Shown here one piece after another: positions 37,757 through 47,342 of a DNA stretch of 64,000 nt; position 1 is the stretch's first letter; each line of letters begins with the position of its first letter. The DNA lies in NCBI RefSeq assembly GCF_004053875.1, contig NZ_SBIP01000002.1, forward strand, positions 248,001 to 312,000, given 5' to 3'. The position numbers and the translations under genes are program-made. The notes under the pieces were generated by a model. The model was not told the origin of the DNA, did not search any database, and saw nothing but the letters and a program-made list of their open reading frames with translations. The DNA comes from Neorhizobium lilium. GTDB taxonomy: Bacteria > Pseudomonadota > Alphaproteobacteria > Rhizobiales > Rhizobiaceae.

Positions 37757-38623
37757 TTAGGCACCGGCGAGCTTGATCGCGGCACGCGAAATCCACGAAC
37801 CCTTGTTCTCGCGCGGCTCCACGCCGCCGCTCTGCAGCAGCTTGTAGGAATCGGCATACCACTGGCTATCAGGATAGTTGCGGCCGAGAACCGCCGCGGC
37901 GGTCTGCGCTTCTTCCACGATACCCATGGCGAAATAGGTTTCTGTCAGGCGCGCCAATGCCTCTTCCACCTGATTGGTGTTGGAATATTGCTCAACCACT
38001 GACCGGAAACGCTGGATGGCGGCAAGATATTCCTTGCGCTCGAGGTAGTAGCGACCGATCTGCATTTCCTTGCCGGCAAGCTGGTCGCGGGCAAAGCGAA
38101 TTTTAGCCTGCGCGTCCTCGACATATTCCGAATCGGGATAATTCTTGACCACAGCGGTCATGGCATCGATCGTTTTCCCGGCTGCTTTTTGATCCTGCGT
38201 CACGTCCGCGATCTGCTTGGAGTAGGACAGCCCGACGAGATACTGCACATAGGCCGAATCGTCGGAACGCGGATACTGCTTCAGATAGCGGTTGCCGGTG
38301 CTGATCGCATCGTCGTTGGCGCCCATCCGGTATTTGGTGAAGGTGCTCATTACCAGCGCCTTGCGGGCCCAGTCGGTAAATGGGCTCTGGCGATCGATGG
38401 CATCGAACTTCTTGCTGGCCTCCGCCATCTTTCCGGCCTTCATATTGGCGAGGCCCTGATTGTAGAGCGTTTCCGGGGGATCGGTTTCAACGCCGAGCTT
38501 GGTGATGTCGATGTCTGGATCGGACTGGCAGGCAGTAAGCCCCGAGCCGGCGCCGACCAATGTCAACGAGACGAGCGCAATCCGTGCCACTCTACGCATT
38601 CCTACAGACTTCGCATAAGTCAT
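37757..38623 (-). CDS. bamD: Outer membrane assembly lipoprotein BamD
   Basis: 288-residue lipoprotein of the outer-membrane beta-barrel assembly machine. The signal sequence ends in a lipobox LTAC, so the mature protein starts at Cys. Tetratricopeptide-like repeats follow ([70 protein letters not shown]), the five-TPR layout of BamD. ATG at 38623 is chosen, with GGGAA twelve bases upstream; the longer frame to 38764 has no homology. It is first in the bamD-recN-ligA unit and is separated from lpxC by a terminator. Confidence 0.92.
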   Translation of the reverse strand: MTYAKSVGMRRVARIALVSLTLVGAGSGLTACQSDPDIDITKLGVETDPPETLYNQGLANMKAGKMAEASKKFDAIDRQSPFTDWARKALVMSTFTKYRMGANDDAISTGNRYLKQYPRSDDSAYVQYLVGLSYSKQIADVTQDQKAAGKTIDAMTAVVKNYPDSEYVEDAQAKIRFARDQLAGKEMQIGRYYLERKEYLAAIQRFRSVVEQYSNTNQVEEALARLTETYFAMGIVEEAQTAAAVLGRNYPDSQWYADSYKLLQSGGVEPRENKGSWISRAAIKLAGA

Positions 38624-38771
38624 TCGACAGTTCCCGATCCGTCCCGCGTAACCCCACCCTCTCCAGGCAGGCCGTTCTAGCCATAAAAGCAAAGGCAGAG
38701 CAACGCAATGGTGGCGCATTAACGCATTTTTGTGGCGTTGGCTGCCGCTATCGGAGCCGAACAAAAAGAAA

Positions 38772-38795
38772 AGCCGCTTCGATGAGGAAGCGGCT
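38772..38795 (-). terminator. Intrinsic terminator after lpxC
   Basis: On the minus strand a stem of AGCCGCTTC/GAAGCGGCT (plus 38787-38795 and 38772-38780) with a six-base loop is followed by a T-rich run (38762-38771 as A-rich plus strand). It lies 24 bases after the lpxC stop codon. Confidence 0.85.
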
Positions 38796-38818
38796 CAGTT
38801 GGACCTGGAGATCGAATT

Positions 38819-39775
38819 TCATGCAAACCATGGAGTGCATTCGGCCATGGTGACCGGAACGAACTCCCCTGCCCTGACACGAACTGTCCGCGAGGACGGT
38901 GCCTCGACGACTTCGTAGGCCGATGGATCGCTGAGCAGCGCCTTGAGCGCATTGGCGTTCATCTTGTGGCCGCCGCGATAGGAGCGGTAGCAGCCGATGA
39001 ACTGCGCACCGGCGAGAGCCAGATCGCCCACGGCATCCAGAGCCTTGTGACGAACGAATTCATCCTTGTAACGCAGGCCCTCAATATTCACAACCGTATC
39101 GTCATCGGAGATGACCACGGAATTCTCAAGCGACGAACCCAGCGCATAACCGGCTGCCCAGAGGCGTTCGACATCGCGCATGAAGCCGAAGGTACGGGCG
39201 CGGGACAGATCACGCTTGAAGCCTTCCGCCGTCAGGTCGCCCTTCCAGCTTTGCCGGCCGATCAGCGGCGACGCAAAATCGATCTCCACTTCGAATCGGG
39301 TGCCATCGTAAGGGCGGAACTCCGACCAGGATGCACCGGATTCGATGCGAACCGGCTTCACGACGCGGATATACCGGCGTTTGATCCCGAGATTGACGAT
39401 GCCGACCTGCTCGATCGCTTCGATGAAAGGATAGGAACTGCCGTCCATGATCGGCATTTCGCCGCCATCGGTCTCGACAACGATATTGTCGATGCCGAGC
39501 GCATAGAGAGCAGCCATGACATGCTCGATGGTCGCAATGGAGCGGGCTGGCGACAGGCCGAGAACGGTGCAAAGATCGGTCGCGCCGACCTGAGCCGAAA
39601 CGGCGCGATATTCAGCGGTAGTGCCATCGGGAAGATTGCGGCTGAACAGCACGCCCGTTCCTGCTTCCGCCGGCTGAAAGGTAATGCCAACAGGAGCGCC
39701 CGAATGAACGCCGGTGCCGGTCAAGCTAACCGGAGCAGCGATGGTGGTCTGGAAACCGAGCAATCCGATGTTCAT
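38819..39775 (-). CDS. lpxC: UDP-3-O-acyl-N-acetylglucosamine deacetylase
   Basis: Zinc enzyme that commits precursors to lipid A synthesis. The 318-residue sequence has the family start TIAAPVSLTGTGVHSGAPVGI, the first zinc His in TIEHVMAALYALGIDN, the catalytic Glu/Asp region around GEMPIMDGSSYPFIEAIE, and the second zinc set His-x3-Asp in DEFVRHKALDAVGDLALAG. It is bounded by terminators on both sides (after ftsZ and after lpxC), so it is its own transcription unit between the dcw cluster and bamD. Confidence 0.96.
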   Translation of the reverse strand: MNIGLLGFQTTIAAPVSLTGTGVHSGAPVGITFQPAEAGTGVLFSRNLPDGTTAEYRAVSAQVGATDLCTVLGLSPARSIATIEHVMAALYALGIDNIVVETDGGEMPIMDGSSYPFIEAIEQVGIVNLGIKRRYIRVVKPVRIESGASWSEFRPYDGTRFEVEIDFASPLIGRQSWKGDLTAEGFKRDLSRARTFGFMRDVERLWAAGYALGSSLENSVVISDDDTVVNIEGLRYKDEFVRHKALDAVGDLALAGAQFIGCYRSYRGGHKMNANALKALLSDPSAYEVVEAPSSRTVRVRAGEFVPVTMAECTPWFA

Positions 39776-40072
39776 TCCAAATGCCTTCTTTTCGCCGGAC
39801 CTTTTAAGGACAAAGATCCGGAATTCTTGAGCACCTGGTCGCCGATCCTAAAAATCGATGGCATTCCGGGCGTCTGTTATTGTCGTACATACGCAGCATT
39901 CCGAGTCATTCCAAATCACTGTTCGTTTCGGATTGTTACGTCTTAGGCGCTTTCGAAACACCTCGTACGGCAAAGCCTACCGCCCGCTTATCAAGCGCTG
40001 CAAATATCTGGAATAATTGACGATTTCGACACCCATATCACGTCTGCGAGACGGGCGTCCAAATCCCTAAAC
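39776..40072 (-). promoter_or_regulatory. lpxC upstream region with candidate promoter
   Basis: Spacer between the ftsZ terminator and lpxC. On the minus strand TTGGAA (plus 39909-39914) and TATGTA (plus 39886-39891) are 17 bases apart, a plausible sigma-70-type promoter about 110 bases before the lpxC start, though the match is modest. CATTCC occurs three times between 39861 and 39912. No gene is visible. Confidence 0.35.
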
Positions 40073-40108
40073 GAAGGAAGCCCGGATTTGGTGATCCGGG
40101 CTTCCTTC
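40073..40108 (-). terminator. Intrinsic terminator after ftsZ
   Basis: A perfect 15-bp stem (plus 40073-40087 and 40094-40108) with a six-base TTGGTG loop, 22 bases after the ftsZ stop. On the minus strand the stem is followed by CGTTTAG, a short T-run. It marks the end of the dcw cluster. Confidence 0.9.
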
Positions 40109-40130
40109 ACGTTTGATGACGTCTGTTAAC

Positions 40131-41927
40131 TCAGTTGGATTGACGACGCAGGAAGGCCGGGATTTCCAGCTGGTCGTCTTCATGATGCGCCTGTGGGACA
40201 GCGCGTCCATGATCGTCGAGATTACCGCGGCGCGGCGCATAAAGGCTTGCCTCTGCCGAGAGCGGGCGACGCTGCTGCGGAGCAGGTGCCGGTGCTGCCG
40301 GTTCTGCGGCAGCGACATCGTCTTCCTCGCGACGACCCAACGAGTTGGTGATCCGCTTCAAGAGACCCATCGGGCCACGTTCTTCCTGAACATGCTGGAG
40401 GGGCTGTGCGCGATGATCCATCTCGGCCTTCACGACCGGGGGGAAATCCTCGACCTTCGGCATGCGTACCGGTGCCATGACGGGCGAAATCGACGGAGCG
40501 GCCTGCTCGTGATAGACGGGCTGGGACACCCGCGGTGCAGGCTGGCTCATGACAGGAGCCTGATGAGCCGGCTGCATGTGATGGGCCGGAGCCGGCTGCG
40601 GAGCGGCCGGACGCATCTGGACCTGCGGCTGGGCTTCCGGGGGGGCAGACGCGAAGATGCGGCTTTGCGGACGGAAGGTTTCCTCTGCTGGCTGCTGCAT
40701 TACAGGCTGCTGCATGACCGGCTGGTGAACTTGGGTCATCGGCTGCTGCTGCGGGATTGCGAGTTCGCGCTCCATGTCCGCTTCGGCCTGACGAATGGTC
40801 TCTGCGATCGGATCTACGGCCTTGGGGGCCGGCGAAAGAGGTGCCTGCATGACGGGGGCAGGCTGAACTGCGGCCGGAGCCGAAGCAACGGCCGCGGAAG
40901 GACGGATAATCGGCTTCTGCGCCGCGCGCATTTCGGCGGCCCGCAGGTCGAGGTCGGCAGCCATACGGTCGATGCCGGTGGCGACGACGGAAACCCGTAT
41001 GAGGCCTTCCAGCGATTCGTCGAACGTCGCGCCGAGGATGATGTTGGCTTCCGGATCCACTTCCTCGCGGATGCGGGTTGCGGCTTCATCGACTTCGAAC
41101 AGCGTCAGGTCGCGACCGCCGGTGATGGAGATCAGCAGGCCCTGTGCACCCTTCATCGACGTTTCGTCGAGCAGCGGGTTCGCGATTGCAGCTTCGGCGG
41201 CCTGCATGGCGCGGCCCGGACCGGATGCTTCGCCCGTGCCCATCATGGCGCGGCCCATTTCGCGCATCACAGAGCGAACGTCTGCAAAGTCGAGGTTGAT
41301 GAGGCCTTCCTTGACCATGAGGTCGGTGATGCAGGCAACGCCCGAATAGAGAACCTGGTCGGCCATGGCGAAGGCGTCCGCAAAGGTCGTCTTGTCATTG
41401 GCAATGCGGAACAGGTTCTGGTTCGGAATAACGATCAGCGTATCGACAGACTTCTGCAGTTCGTTGATGCCCATTTCAGCGAGCCGCATGCGGCGCTGGC
41501 CTTCGAAGTGGAAAGGCTTGGTGACGACGCCGACGGTCAGGATGCCCTTCGAGCGGGCAGCCTGAGCGACGACCGGAGCCGCACCCGTGCCCGTGCCACC
41601 GCCCATGCCGGCCGTGACGAAGCACATATGCGTGCCCTGCAGGTGATCGATGATCTCGTCCAGGCACTCCTCGGCAGCGGCGCGACCGACTTCCGGCTGC
41701 GAACCCGCGCCCAGACCTTCAGTGACCTGAACACCCATCTGAATGATCCGCTCGGCCTTGGTCATGGTCAGAGCCTGAGCATCCGTGTTGGCGACGACAA
41801 AATCGACGCCTTCGAGCCCGGCCGTGATCATGTTGTTGACGGCGTTGCCGCCGCCGCCACCGACGCCGAACACGGTAATCCGAGGCTTCAGCTCGGTGAT
41901 ATCAGGCTTCTGCAGCTTGATCGTCAT
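40131..41927 (-). CDS. ftsZ: Cell division GTPase FtsZ
   Basis: Tubulin-like GTPase that forms the Z-ring. The 598-residue length is typical of rhizobial FtsZ1. The GTPase core (about residues 10-320) has [15 protein letters not shown], the tubulin signature [18 protein letters not shown] and the T7 loop [16 protein letters not shown] linker of about 260 residues is rich in Gln, Pro, Ala and Met with short repeated MQQPVMQQP units. It ends in the conserved peptide [11 protein letters not shown] that binds FtsA and other partners. It is the last dcw gene, 79 bp after ftsA, and is followed by a strong terminator. Confidence 0.97.
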   Translation of the reverse strand: MTIKLQKPDITELKPRITVFGVGGGGGNAVNNMITAGLEGVDFVVANTDAQALTMTKAERIIQMGVQVTEGLGAGSQPEVGRAAAEECLDEIIDHLQGTHMCFVTAGMGGGTGTGAAPVVAQAARSKGILTVGVVTKPFHFEGQRRMRLAEMGINELQKSVDTLIVIPNQNLFRIANDKTTFADAFAMADQVLYSGVACITDLMVKEGLINLDFADVRSVMREMGRAMMGTGEASGPGRAMQAAEAAIANPLLDETSMKGAQGLLISITGGRDLTLFEVDEAATRIREEVDPEANIILGATFDESLEGLIRVSVVATGIDRMAADLDLRAAEMRAAQKPIIRPSAAVASAPAAVQPAPVMQAPLSPAPKAVDPIAETIRQAEADMERELAIPQQQPMTQVHQPVMQQPVMQQPAEETFRPQSRIFASAPPEAQPQVQMRPAAPQPAPAHHMQPAHQAPVMSQPAPRVSQPVYHEQAAPSISPVMAPVRMPKVEDFPPVVKAEMDHRAQPLQHVQEERGPMGLLKRITNSLGRREEDDVAAAEPAAPAPAPQQRRPLSAEASLYAPRRGNLDDHGRAVPQAHHEDDQLEIPAFLRRQSN

Positions 41928-42006
41928 TGTACCTATCCTTCTTTCTCTGGCCGCATTGCCGAGCTGGCCAATTCATTGCAACTCTCTGAAGCGGGGATGC
42001 CCCGGA

Positions 42007-43338
42007 TCAAAAACTTTCCTTCAACCACTGTCCCACTCTTGCGAGGCGGCCATTCCCGTTGCCGAGCGATCCGATCAGGCCGCCTTGGCCGATATGGGTC
42101 TCGAGGTCCGCGACCTGCGGGTAGATCATCAGGCCCACCGCTGTCGAAAATGCCGGTCCCTTGGCCGCTGTCGGAAGACCGGACACGCCCATGGGACGAC
42201 CGATCCGTACATTGCGTGCCAGGATGCGGCGGGCGGTTTCCGACAAGCCCGTCAACTGGCTTGCGCCGCCTGTCAGGACCACGCGCTTGCCGACGATCGG
42301 GCTGAAGCCCGACTTCTGGATGCGGTCACGGATTAATTCAAGGGTCTCCTCGATCCGGGCCCGGACGATCCTGGTTACCAGCGTACGGGGAACCTGGGTC
42401 GGCTGGTCACGGTCGTCCTCGCCGATCGGCGGAACCGAGATTACGTCGCGTTCGTCGGCGCCGTTGGCGACCGCCGAGCCATGCACGACCTTCATCCGTT
42501 CGGCATCTTCGATGCGAGTCGAGAGACCGCGGGCGAGATCCGTGGTGACGTGATGACCGCCAAGGCTGATCGCATCCGTATGCACCAGCTTGCCTTCGGC
42601 AAAGACGGAGATCGTGGTCGTGCCGCCGCCCATGTCGATGGCGGCACAGCCGAGTTCGACTTCGTCGTCGACCAATGCTGCGAGGCCGCTTGCATAAGGC
42701 GTCGCCACTATGCCCTCGACGGACAGATGCGCGCGGTTGATGCAGAGCTCGAGGTTGCGCAGCGTCGCACGCTCAGCCGTCACCACGTGCATATCGACAC
42801 CAAGCAGATCGCCGAACATGCCGAGCGGGTCGCGAATGCCGCGTTCTCCATCCAGGCTGAAGCCTGTGGGCAGTGAATGAAGAACGGCGCGGTCCTGACG
42901 CAGCGACTGCTGGCTTGCGGCACCGAGTACCTTCTTGAGGTCGGCGGCATCCACTTCCTGGCCGCCAAGATCGATGGTGCCGGTGTAGATATCGCTTGCC
43001 ACCCGTCCGGCGGACACGTTGACGATAAGGCTATCCACGGTCAACCCAGCCATCCGCTCGGCTGCATCGACGGCGAGACGCACCACGCTTTCGGCGGCAT
43101 CGAGATCCGCGACGACCCCGGACTTCACGCCGCGGGAGCGTTGGTGGCCGATGCCGATGATCTCGACATTATGCGTACGTCCCGGCAGGATCTGGCTTTC
43201 CTGACGCGGCGTCAGGCGAGCGATCATGCAGACGACCTTGGTCGAGCCGATGTCGAGCACGGAGACCACATGGCTGCGCTTGGAGGAAAGCGGCTTCATG
43301 CGCGGCAAACCGGAATGTGAAGAACCAAAGACGCTCAA
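42007..43338 (-). CDS. ftsA: Cell division protein FtsA
   Basis: 443-residue actin-like ATPase that tethers FtsZ filaments to the membrane. It has the phosphate 1 motif SVLDIGSTKVVCMIARL, the 1C subdomain (AVDAAERMAGLTVDSLIVNVSAG), phosphate 2 in CAAIDMGGGTTTISVFAEG and the adenosine motif VVLTGGASQLTGLSETA. The C-terminal ARVGQWLKESF is the amphipathic membrane-targeting helix. The ATG overlaps the ftsQ stop (ATGA). Confidence 0.96.
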   Translation of the reverse strand: MSVFGSSHSGLPRMKPLSSKRSHVVSVLDIGSTKVVCMIARLTPRQESQILPGRTHNVEIIGIGHQRSRGVKSGVVADLDAAESVVRLAVDAAERMAGLTVDSLIVNVSAGRVASDIYTGTIDLGGQEVDAADLKKVLGAASQQSLRQDRAVLHSLPTGFSLDGERGIRDPLGMFGDLLGVDMHVVTAERATLRNLELCINRAHLSVEGIVATPYASGLAALVDDEVELGCAAIDMGGGTTTISVFAEGKLVHTDAISLGGHHVTTDLARGLSTRIEDAERMKVVHGSAVANGADERDVISVPPIGEDDRDQPTQVPRTLVTRIVRARIEETLELIRDRIQKSGFSPIVGKRVVLTGGASQLTGLSETARRILARNVRIGRPMGVSGLPTAAKGPAFSTAVGLMIYPQVADLETHIGQGGLIGSLGNGNGRLARVGQWLKESF

Positions 43339-44264
43339 GTTTCACCTGCCTTTTTCAACGCCTTGTTCCTTGCTTCCACAGCGTCGTTGCGACGCTGAGT
43401 GGCGGCTGCCGTGAGTTCGATCGTGGTGCGATCTTCAAGGCGCAGGTCCACGGCCGCAACATCCCGCTCCAGGAGTTTCTGTTCCTTTTCAAGCCGCGCC
43501 AGAACCGTCAGCGCCTTCGGGACATTGGTCTCGGGCAGCTTGAGCACCACGCCATTGTCCAGATGCAGATCCCAACGGCGGCCGGCGACGCGGACATAAG
43601 CCTTCACGCGCGAGCGGATCTCCGGCCATTCGGCCATGTCGTCCACAAATTTTGCCGCCGCAGCTTCCGCGCCGCGACCGACGAACAGCGGAAGCGAGGC
43701 GAACTTGCTGTCGCGCAGAGGCGCGATGATGCTGCCATTGCGCTCGATCAGCGACAGGTCGGAACCGTGCTGCCAGACGCCGAAAGCTTCGCGCTCCTTC
43801 AGCATGACCTCGATCGTACGCGGATAGACTTTGCGCACTTCGGCGTACTGGACCCATGGAAGCTCGGAGAGCTTTCGGCGCGCCGCATCCACGTCGAGCG
43901 CAACCAGCGAAGTCGTACCATCCAGGCCGAGGAGCTGAAGGATATCGATTTCGGACGTTTCGCTATTACCCGAAACCCGCACATCCTCGATCGCAAATCC
44001 AACTGCGGCTGTCGTTGCCTGCGCAACGTCCTGGGCATGACCGCCGAGCGACATGCCGTAGAGCCCGACCGAACCCATGAAGGCGAAGGTCGCAAGCGTA
44101 CCGACATGGTCAGGAACATGAATCCGGCCCGTTGCAAGGCTGATACCGAAGCGAACGATCCTGCGCAGCGGTCGGGGCAGCACGCGGCGATCGTCGCCAC
44201 CGGCATACGAGTCCTGAGGATGGCTGCGGGTCTCACCCGATTTTCTGCCGATCAACGCAAACAC
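43335..44264 (-). CDS. ftsQ: Cell division protein FtsQ
   Basis: 309-residue bitopic protein that links early and late divisome parts. A cytoplasmic tail of about 60 residues is followed by one transmembrane segment ([19 protein letters not shown]), the POTRA domain ([65 protein letters not shown]) and the beta domain. The start is a GTG at 44264 behind GGAGGA; an in-frame upstream ATG is further inside ddlB and less well served. The gene overlaps the end of ddlB by 13 bp and is coupled to ftsA. Confidence 0.92.
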   Translation of the reverse strand: MFALIGRKSGETRSHPQDSYAGGDDRRVLPRPLRRIVRFGISLATGRIHVPDHVGTLATFAFMGSVGLYGMSLGGHAQDVAQATTAAVGFAIEDVRVSGNSETSEIDILQLLGLDGTTSLVALDVDAARRKLSELPWVQYAEVRKVYPRTIEVMLKEREAFGVWQHGSDLSLIERNGSIIAPLRDSKFASLPLFVGRGAEAAAAKFVDDMAEWPEIRSRVKAYVRVAGRRWDLHLDNGVVLKLPETNVPKALTVLARLEKEQKLLERDVAAVDLRLEDRTTIELTAAATQRRNDAVEARNKALKKAGET

Positions 44265-45178
44265 GACGCGTCCTCCACCATCCAATGGACAAGATCACCG
44301 AAACTGCGGCCGGCATGCGCGGCCATCTCAGGCACCAGCGATGTAGGCGTCATGCCTGGCTGCGTGTTGATCTCGAGCCAGATGATCTCGCCGTCCTCCG
44401 AGAAGCGGTCGTCGTAACGAAAGTCCGACCGGCTAACCCCTCGGCAGCCCATCGCCTGATGCGCCTTGAGCGCCATTGTTTGAATTTTTTGGTAAATATT
44501 CGGTGAAATTTGTGCCGGGATGACGTGTTTCGAACCACCAGCCGCATATTTCGCATCGTAGTCGTAAAAGTCGGGGCCGGTCGGGATAACCTCGGTCACA
44601 TCGAGCGCCACATCGCCCATGACGCCGCAGGTCAGTTCGCGGCCATGGACATAGCGCTCCACCAGAACCCGGTCGCCATAGCGCCAATCCGAAGACGTGA
44701 TCACTTGCGGCGGATGCGACTGGGTCTCCTGCACGATCACCACGCCGAACGAGGAACCCTCGCGCACCGGCTTCACCACATAGGGCGGCTTCATCGGGTG
44801 CTCGCCGGCAATATCGAATCGGCTCAGGACACGCGCCTCCGCCACGGGAATACCCGCAGCACTCGCCACATGCTTGGCTTGCCCCTTGTCCATGGCAAGC
44901 GCCGAGGCCAGAACGCCGGAATGAGTATAAGGAATTTCGAGATATTCTAGGATGCCCTGAATAGTGCCGTCTTCGCCGAACGGACCATGGAGCGCGTTGA
45001 AGGCGACATCCGGCTTCAACTCGGACAACACGGAGGCGACATCACGCCCCACATCCACGCGGGTCACGCGGTAGCCCTCACCCTCAAGGGCGTCGGCACA
45101 TGCCTTGCCGGAAGACAGGCTGACAGGCCGCTCGGAGGAAAACCCTCCCATCAACACTGCCACATGCTTGTCTCTCAT
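44252..45178 (-). CDS. ddlB: D-alanine--D-alanine ligase
   Basis: ATP-grasp ligase that makes D-Ala-D-Ala for the peptidoglycan stem peptide. The 308 residues begin [27 protein letters not shown], with [40 protein letters not shown] in the N-terminal fold. ATP-grasp elements are in [18 protein letters not shown] and the metal site is at EIINTQPG-type [20 protein letters not shown]. It heads the ddlB-ftsQ-ftsA-ftsZ half of the dcw cluster and is separated from murB by an inserted MFS gene, so it must have a promoter in the 394-bp spacer upstream. Confidence 0.96.
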   Translation of the reverse strand: MRDKHVAVLMGGFSSERPVSLSSGKACADALEGEGYRVTRVDVGRDVASVLSELKPDVAFNALHGPFGEDGTIQGILEYLEIPYTHSGVLASALAMDKGQAKHVASAAGIPVAEARVLSRFDIAGEHPMKPPYVVKPVREGSSFGVVIVQETQSHPPQVITSSDWRYGDRVLVERYVHGRELTCGVMGDVALDVTEVIPTGPDFYDYDAKYAAGGSKHVIPAQISPNIYQKIQTMALKAHQAMGCRGVSRSDFRYDDRFSEDGEIIWLEINTQPGMTPTSLVPEMAAHAGRSFGDLVHWMVEDASCLR

Positions 45179-45289
45179 GAAAACGCTCCTGCAGAAAAGG
45201 GCTTCAGATTAGAACCCAGCGCTTGCGCCAAACTTATTCGCCTTACGATTCTTGGCTCTTGCTCGGCGCCCCTCTATTGGTGCAGCAAA

Positions 45290-45297
45290 ATGGTTAA
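45290..45297 (-). promoter_or_regulatory. CtrA-like half-site TTAACCAT (copy 1)
   Basis: TTAACCAT on the minus strand, about 112 bases before the ddlB start codon. This octamer matches the half-site recognised by the alphaproteobacterial cell-cycle regulator CtrA. A sequence match alone; binding is inferred. Confidence 0.45.
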
Positions 45298-45365
45298 CAA
45301 ATCGTTTACCTTGATTAATCGGAATACCTAAGTAACTGAAAAATCAAGAAGACCTATCTCATCGA

Positions 45366-45373
45366 ATGGTTAA
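45366..45373 (-). promoter_or_regulatory. CtrA-like half-site TTAACCAT (copy 2)
   Basis: A second minus-strand TTAACCAT, 76 bases upstream of the first and about 190 bases before ddlB. Two identical octamers in the same orientation in one spacer are more suggestive than one. Confidence 0.45.
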
Positions 45374-45572
45374 CGCAGGTTCTTGGGAAGCGGATCTCCG
45401 GAAGGGCAAATACAGGCTCGCGGGAGCAACCACACCGCATTAGAGATCATCCAAACGGTCTGAAACTTGTTCAATATTGCGTTTTATCAGTTTGAAATGT
45501 CAGAAAATTACGGTAAGGCCGGGTCAAGCTCCGTAATGAGCTCCTAGTCGAACACAATGAATTGGAATCAGC

Positions 45573-46877
45573 ATGACAAACGCGTCACCATCCGCGTCGT
45601 CTTCTGCTGAGCCGTTGGCGCCTGTTGCAACGAATTCTCCTGCACGAGTCCTGACGGCCAGCCTGGTCGGCACGACGATCGAATTTTTCGATTTCTACGT
45701 TTATGCCACGGCTGCGGTCTTGGTCTTTCCGACACTGTTCTTCCCCAACAGCGATCCGACCTCCGCGCTGCTCGCCTCCTTCGCCACCTTCTCCATCGCC
45801 TTCTTCGCCCGCCCGCTCGGTGCCGTCGTGTTCGGTCATTTCGGCGACCGGATCGGACGTAAGAAGACGCTCGTGGCTGCTCTTCTCACCATGGGCGTCT
45901 CCACGGTGGTGATCGGCCTCCTGCCGTCCTACAACTCCATCGGCGTGCTGGCGCCGCTCCTGTTGGCCCTATGCCGCTTCGGACAAGGTTTCGGCCTTGG
46001 CGGCGAATGGGGCGGAGCCGTGTTACTTGCGACGGAAAACGCACCACCCGGCAAGCGCAGCTGGTACGGCATGTTCCCGCAGCTCGGCGCTCCGGTCGGC
46101 CTCTTCCTTTCCTCCGGCATTTTCTGGATCCTGCTGCACTTCATCAGCCAGGAAGCATTGCTGAGCTGGGGCTGGCGCGTTCCCTTCCTCGCCTCGATCA
46201 TCCTGATCGCGGTCGGTCTCTGGGTTCGTCTTTCCATCACCGAAACACCGGCTTTCCAAAAGGCCATCGATCAGCATGAACGGGTTGCCGTGCCGGTGGC
46301 AGTCCTTTTCCGCAACCACAAGCGCAGCCTGTTTCTTGGCACCTTCGTGGCGCTCGCCACCTTCGTGCTCTTCTACATCGGTTCGGCCTATCTTCTGTCC
46401 TACAACATCAAGGTGCTGAAAATGCCATTCCTTGATGCGCTGGAAGTGCAGATCCTGGGCTCGATCATCTTCGGCATCTTCATTCCGGTGATCGGTAAAC
46501 TCGCCGAGCGCTATGGACGCCGTGAAATGCTGATCCTGACCACAGTCCTGATCGGTCTTTTCTCCTTCGTCCTGCCGGCTCTGATGACGAACGGCGAAGG
46601 CGCGATCTTCCTGTTTTCGGCGATTGCCATGATGCTGATGGGCATGACCTACGGTCTGATCGGGACAGCGCTTGCAGCGCCCTTCCCCACACCCGTCCGC
46701 TATACGGGCGCGTCGATCACCTTCAACCTGGCAGGCATCTTCGGCGCTTCGCTGGCGCCCTACATCGCCACCTGGCTGCAGGCCAATTACGGCATGACCT
46801 ATGTGGGCTTCTATCTCGGCCTCTCGGCCTTGATCACGCTCGCCTGCATCCTGCTGTCGCGCAAGGACGAAGTCTGA
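45573..46877 (+). CDS. MFS transporter, metabolite:proton symporter (MHS) family
   Basis: 434-residue twelve-helix major facilitator transporter of the MHS group, which imports organic acids or betaines with protons. It has the family marks: TIEFFDFYVYATAAVLVFPTLFF in TM1, the loop 2-3 motif GHFGDRIGRKKTLVAALL, the group signature RFGQGFGLGGEWGGAVLLATENAP, and a second-half AERYGRREMLILTTVL. The Ala/Ser/Pro-rich N-terminus is cytoplasmic. Its substrate is not clear. It lies on the plus strand inside the dcw cluster, between ddlB and the murB side, and has its own terminator. Base composition looks native. Confidence 0.9.
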   Translation: MTNASPSASSSAEPLAPVATNSPARVLTASLVGTTIEFFDFYVYATAAVLVFPTLFFPNSDPTSALLASFATFSIAFFARPLGAVVFGHFGDRIGRKKTLVAALLTMGVSTVVIGLLPSYNSIGVLAPLLLALCRFGQGFGLGGEWGGAVLLATENAPPGKRSWYGMFPQLGAPVGLFLSSGIFWILLHFISQEALLSWGWRVPFLASIILIAVGLWVRLSITETPAFQKAIDQHERVAVPVAVLFRNHKRSLFLGTFVALATFVLFYIGSAYLLSYNIKVLKMPFLDALEVQILGSIIFGIFIPVIGKLAERYGRREMLILTTVLIGLFSFVLPALMTNGEGAIFLFSAIAMMLMGMTYGLIGTALAAPFPTPVRYTGASITFNLAGIFGASLAPYIATWLQANYGMTYVGFYLGLSALITLACILLSRKDEV

Positions 46878-46904
46878 CCGCCAGCGGAATCGAACTTATA
46901 GAAA

Positions 46905-46938
46905 AGCCCGCGAAACTCTTGGTTTCGCGGGCTTTTTA
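46905..46938 (+). terminator. Intrinsic terminator after the MFS gene
   Basis: AGCCCGCGAAAC (46905-46916) and GTTTCGCGGGCT (46922-46933) form a perfect 12-bp stem with a five-base loop, followed by TTTTT. It is 28 bases after the stop codon and ends 14 bases before the convergent small ORF. Confidence 0.93.
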
Positions 46939-46951
46939 TTGATGTTCAAAA

Positions 46952-47077
46952 TCATTCGCCGGGATGCAGTTTCCGATTACGGCGCTCTTTCCACGTCTCA
47001 TACGCCATCCAACTCAACACTGTCGCTGAAATCGACAGTGGCAGGACGTACAGATAAAAGGCGGCGGCAAAATTCAA
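46952..47077 (-). CDS. Predicted very small membrane protein
   Basis: A 41-residue frame with one hydrophobic segment (LNFAAAFYLYVLPLSISATV) and a basic tail (WKERRNRKLHPGE). Its TTG start would overlap the TGA of the preceding gene (TTGA at 47074-47077), which suggests translational coupling. No family is recognised, and the weak ribosome-binding signal makes it a tentative gene. With its upstream neighbour it could form a two-protein membrane unit after murB. Confidence 0.4.
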   Translation of the reverse strand: MNFAAAFYLYVLPLSISATVLSWMAYETWKERRNRKLHPGE

Positions 47078-47340
47078 GGCTTCAACTTTCGCAAACTGAA
47101 CCGTGCACCCAAATGTAGCATCGCCGCAGTGAAAATCCAAGCCGTGGTGGAGGCGACAACGGAAATCGAGATGCCGAACGATACGCCGCCATTGGATATC
47201 GACGCGACGGGAGCAATGAATCCGGCAGCCGCTGAGGCCGTTGAGAGCCTGTCCAACGCATTCGCACGAAGCTTGGCCCGTTCGTTTTGGATCAGAACGA
47301 GTCTGCGTTCCTCCACTTCAAAATCGAACGGTTCGCCCAT
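47074..47340 (-). CDS. Predicted two-helix membrane protein of unknown function
   Basis: 88-residue protein that I do not recognise. The N-terminal half is a charged amphipathic helix (FEVEERRLVLIQNERAKLRANALD). Two hydrophobic segments follow (ASAAAGFIAPVASIS, then FGISISVVASTTAWIFTAAML), and it ends in a basic tail (RFSLRKLKP). The ATG at 47340 is two bases after the murB stop, so it is the tail of the murC-murB transcript. A small accessory membrane protein of the dcw cluster is plausible, but no function can be given. Confidence 0.65.
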   Translation of the reverse strand: MGEPFDFEVEERRLVLIQNERAKLRANALDRLSTASAAAGFIAPVASISNGGVSFGISISVVASTTAWIFTAAMLHLGARFSLRKLKP

Positions 47341-47342
47341 GA

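Larger units (their letters stand above)
45179..45572. other. 394-bp divergent spacer between ddlB and the MFS gene
   Basis: Must contain the promoters for ddlB-ftsQAZ (minus) and for the MFS gene (plus). It is AT-rich relative to both genes, and holds two copies of the octamer TTAACCAT on the minus strand, annotated separately. No gene was found in it. Confidence 0.6.

Noticed and set aside
40113-42305. A 730-codon plus-strand open frame opposite ftsZ
   Set aside because: Arg/His/Gly-rich nonsense composition typical of antisense frames; FtsZ is unmistakable on the other strand.
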